A stretch of DNA of 19,917 nt from Patescibacteria group bacterium (GTDB taxonomy: Bacteria; Patescibacteriota; Minisyncoccia; Minisyncoccales; JAHIOY01). The stretch covers positions 1 to 19,917 of the forward strand of contig JAHIOY010000146.1 in assembly GCA_018894495.1 (NCBI GenBank), written 5' to 3'. The position numbers and the translations under genes are program-made. How positions within the stretch are numbered: the first letter of the stretch is position 1; each line of letters starts with the position of its first letter. The notes below the pieces were generated by a model. The model did no database searches and had not been told where the DNA came from. It was given only the letters and a program-made list of their open reading frames with translations. Below are positions 18,680 through 19,917 of the stretch, in pieces.

Positions 18680-19669
18680 TTAAATAAAACTCAAAATAAA
18701 TTTTGCGACCTTTTTGGAATCGTAAACTATTGGGCCAGATTTAACTAAGATATTTTTGCCAATAAATTTTTTCTTATCTAAATTTTCGTCAATTTTCACT
18801 AAGCCCAAAAATAAGGGTTCCTTCTTTTTGTATTCTTTGAGCCGTTTTTGAGCAGGAATTTCGGTATTGTAAATTACATAGTCGAGCGGAAAACCCAAAT
18901 ATTTTTCAACCTCCCGCGCAAAATCTGAGACAGAAAAATCTTTTGTCTCGCCGAGTTTCGTCATTGCCGGGCAGATGAAAATTTTTCTTGCTTTTGTTTT
19001 TCTCAGGGCTTCTTTTACTCCTTCTGGCAAAAAACAGGCAATGATGCTTGAATAAAGGTCGCCGGGACCAAGAGTAATTAGGTCCGCTTCTAAAATTGCT
19101 TTTTTTGTTTCAGGAAAAATTTTTGCCTGCGGCTTCAAAAATAATTTTTTAATTTTCAAATTTGGCTCGTGTTTTTTGGGAACATCAATCTCGTCTTCGC
19201 CTTCAATAACTTCTCCGTTTTCAAGTTTAGCCGCCAATTGAGTTTTATCAATCGTTACCGGCAAGACCTGATGTTTAACTTCCATAAAATCATCAGCAAT
19301 TTCCAAGACCTGGCGATAATCTTTTAAGACATATTCTAATCCAGCCAAAAATACATTCCCAAAATTATGACCTTGATGCCGATCTTGACTCGGTTGAGGT
19401 TTGACCTCAACATCTCCAAAAGAGTTGAATCTCCATTTCCATAAGTCCTTTTTCCAGTTTGGCGCTTCGGATAGAGCTAAAATATGGCGCCGGATATCGC
19501 CGGGAGGTAAAACATTGAAGTCCTTTCTTAATTTACCGCTTGAACCGCCACTGTCAAACATTGAACTAACCGAAGTGATTTTAACGGGATAATTTTTAAG
19601 AACTTCCAAAACCGCTTTTGGCATAGCATTTCCGCCGCCAAAACAAACAATTTTTCTAACTCTTTTCAT
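18680..19669 (-). CDS. yvcK: YvcK/CofD-like UDP-sugar-binding protein
   Basis: The YvcK (gluconeogenesis factor) branch of the CofD-like family, linked in firmicutes and mycobacteria to UDP-sugar binding, cell shape and central carbon flux. Seen: KIVCFGGGNAMPKAV near the start (the family's GGGTG loop), FDSGGSSGKLRKDF, then LPPGDIRRHILALS, and a GHNFGNVFLAGL strand, all hallmarks. ITLGPGDLYSSI follows in the second half. I chose the ATG at 19667-19669, which gives 330 residues beginning MKRVRKI as relatives do. An upstream ATG at 19718-19720 would add 17 unconserved residues and a long overlap with the preceding gene. A palindrome-coded insert (VEVKPQPSQD) precedes GHNFGN. It is first or second in the - strand run. 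Confidence 0.92.
   Translation of the reverse strand: MKRVRKIVCFGGGNAMPKAVLEVLKNYPVKITSVSSMFDSGGSSGKLRKDFNVLPPGDIRRHILALSEAPNWKKDLWKWRFNSFGDVEVKPQPSQDRHQGHNFGNVFLAGLEYVLKDYRQVLEIADDFMEVKHQVLPVTIDKTQLAAKLENGEVIEGEDEIDVPKKHEPNLKIKKLFLKPQAKIFPETKKAILEADLITLGPGDLYSSIIACFLPEGVKEALRKTKARKIFICPAMTKLGETKDFSVSDFAREVEKYLGFPLDYVIYNTEIPAQKRLKEYKKKEPLFLGLVKIDENLDKKKFIGKNILVKSGPIVYDSKKVAKFILSFI
19393..19411. repeat. in-frame palindrome in yvcK
   Basis: GTTGAGGT (19393-19400), loop TTG, and ACCTCAAC (19404-19411), a perfect eight-pair stem. It codes VEVKPQ ahead of the conserved GHNFGN motif, where ordinary YvcK proteins have a shorter loop. Confidence 0.6.
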
Positions 19670-19917
19670 TTTTTTCAGAAGGTAATTGTTTTGTGCTTTC
19701 TTGGTATGCATCGTATACATCTCCTAATCTTAGATCCCCTCGCTGTGTCTTGTCTTTTCCATATACCTCATCGGCTAGATTCTTGGCTTGGAAAGAATTA
19801 TCACCCCTTAAACTTTCAAGCGCCGCGCGCGGAGCAAGTTTTTTGTATTTTTCTAAAAGCGCCACCTTTTCCGACGATTCATCTAATCTAATACCAATTG
19901 TACTTTCTAATATGTGA
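19656..19917 (-). CDS. partial unrecognised protein, runs off the right edge
   Basis: An open frame on the - strand enters from the window edge (the first codons visible read HILESTIGIRLDES) and ends at a stop at 19656, giving the last 86 residues. I do not recognise it. It is helical and charged (ALLEKYKKLAPRAALESL, NLADEVYGKDK, LGDVYDAYQEST) with a lysine-rich tail and no membrane segment. A GTG at 19863-19865 could serve as a start, but the frame stays open upstream, so the true start is probably outside. Its stop overlaps the chosen yvcK start by 14 bases, suggesting co-transcription. Confidence 0.55.
   Translation of the reverse strand, partial: HILESTIGIRLDESSEKVALLEKYKKLAPRAALESLRGDNSFQAKNLADEVYGKDKTQRGDLRLGDVYDAYQESTKQLPSEKNEKS

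Noticed and set aside
19691..19917. + strand frames at the right edge
   Set aside because: They mirror the - strand open frame that overlaps the yvcK start. Co-direction with the - strand run favours the latter, though neither has recognised homology.

Overview
This AT-rich window most likely comes from a Candidate Phyla Radiation (Patescibacteria, Parcubacteria-like) genome. That is an inference from four things: small tightly packed housekeeping genes, few strong Shine-Dalgarno sites, in-frame palindromes and heptanucleotide arrays inside conserved genes, and a purine gene split in two. TGA is an ordinary stop here (tsaD ends in TGA), which argues against the Gracilibacteria-type code. No rRNA, CRISPR array or transposase is visible, and no gene-free stretch exceeds about 175 bases.

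Left part (1-4.1 kb): a DNA methyltransferase that looks C-terminally shortened is divergent from nadD; the two share a palindromic -10 element. Next is the most unusual gene, a full-length LexA (HTH plus S24 self-cleaving domain) fused in frame to a D12-class adenine methyltransferase behind a near-consensus promoter. Convergent to it lie a 188-residue protein of uncertain family and a 73-residue XRE regulator, in the layout of a type II restriction-modification cassette with a controller protein. None of the repeats described below were found in this cassette.

Middle (4.2-9.9 kb, + strand): dprA and topA form one pair. After a clear promoter come a hypothetical protein with charged tandem repeats, tRNA-Leu(CAA), a DUF5654-like small membrane protein and a RelA/SpoT-type (p)ppGpp enzyme that ends after its TGS domain.

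Right part (9.9-19.9 kb, all - strand): a long co-directional run with many 4-base or near-zero junctions. In transcription order it reads: an edge-truncated unknown, a YvcK/CofD-like protein, a GlmU-like sugar nucleotidyltransferase, a PP2C phosphatase, an MFS transporter, a BadF/BadG-type sugar kinase, tsaC, tsaD, the IMP cyclohydrolase half of PurH, the AICAR transformylase half of PurH, and folD. TsaC and TsaD act in tRNA t6A synthesis. FolD makes the 10-formyl-THF that AICAR transformylase consumes. YvcK, the nucleotidyltransferase and the kinase point to amino-sugar and cell-envelope metabolism.

Across dprA, topA, tsaD, the kinase, the nucleotidyltransferase and yvcK, two kinds of DNA have been absorbed as coding sequence. 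One is GC-rich palindromes; a 32-bp one is shared by topA and tsaD, in the same frame, with a compensatory stem change. The other is arrays of 7-bp units that translate into heptapeptide-like repeats. tsaD carries at least seven such blocks and is about 100 residues over its normal length.
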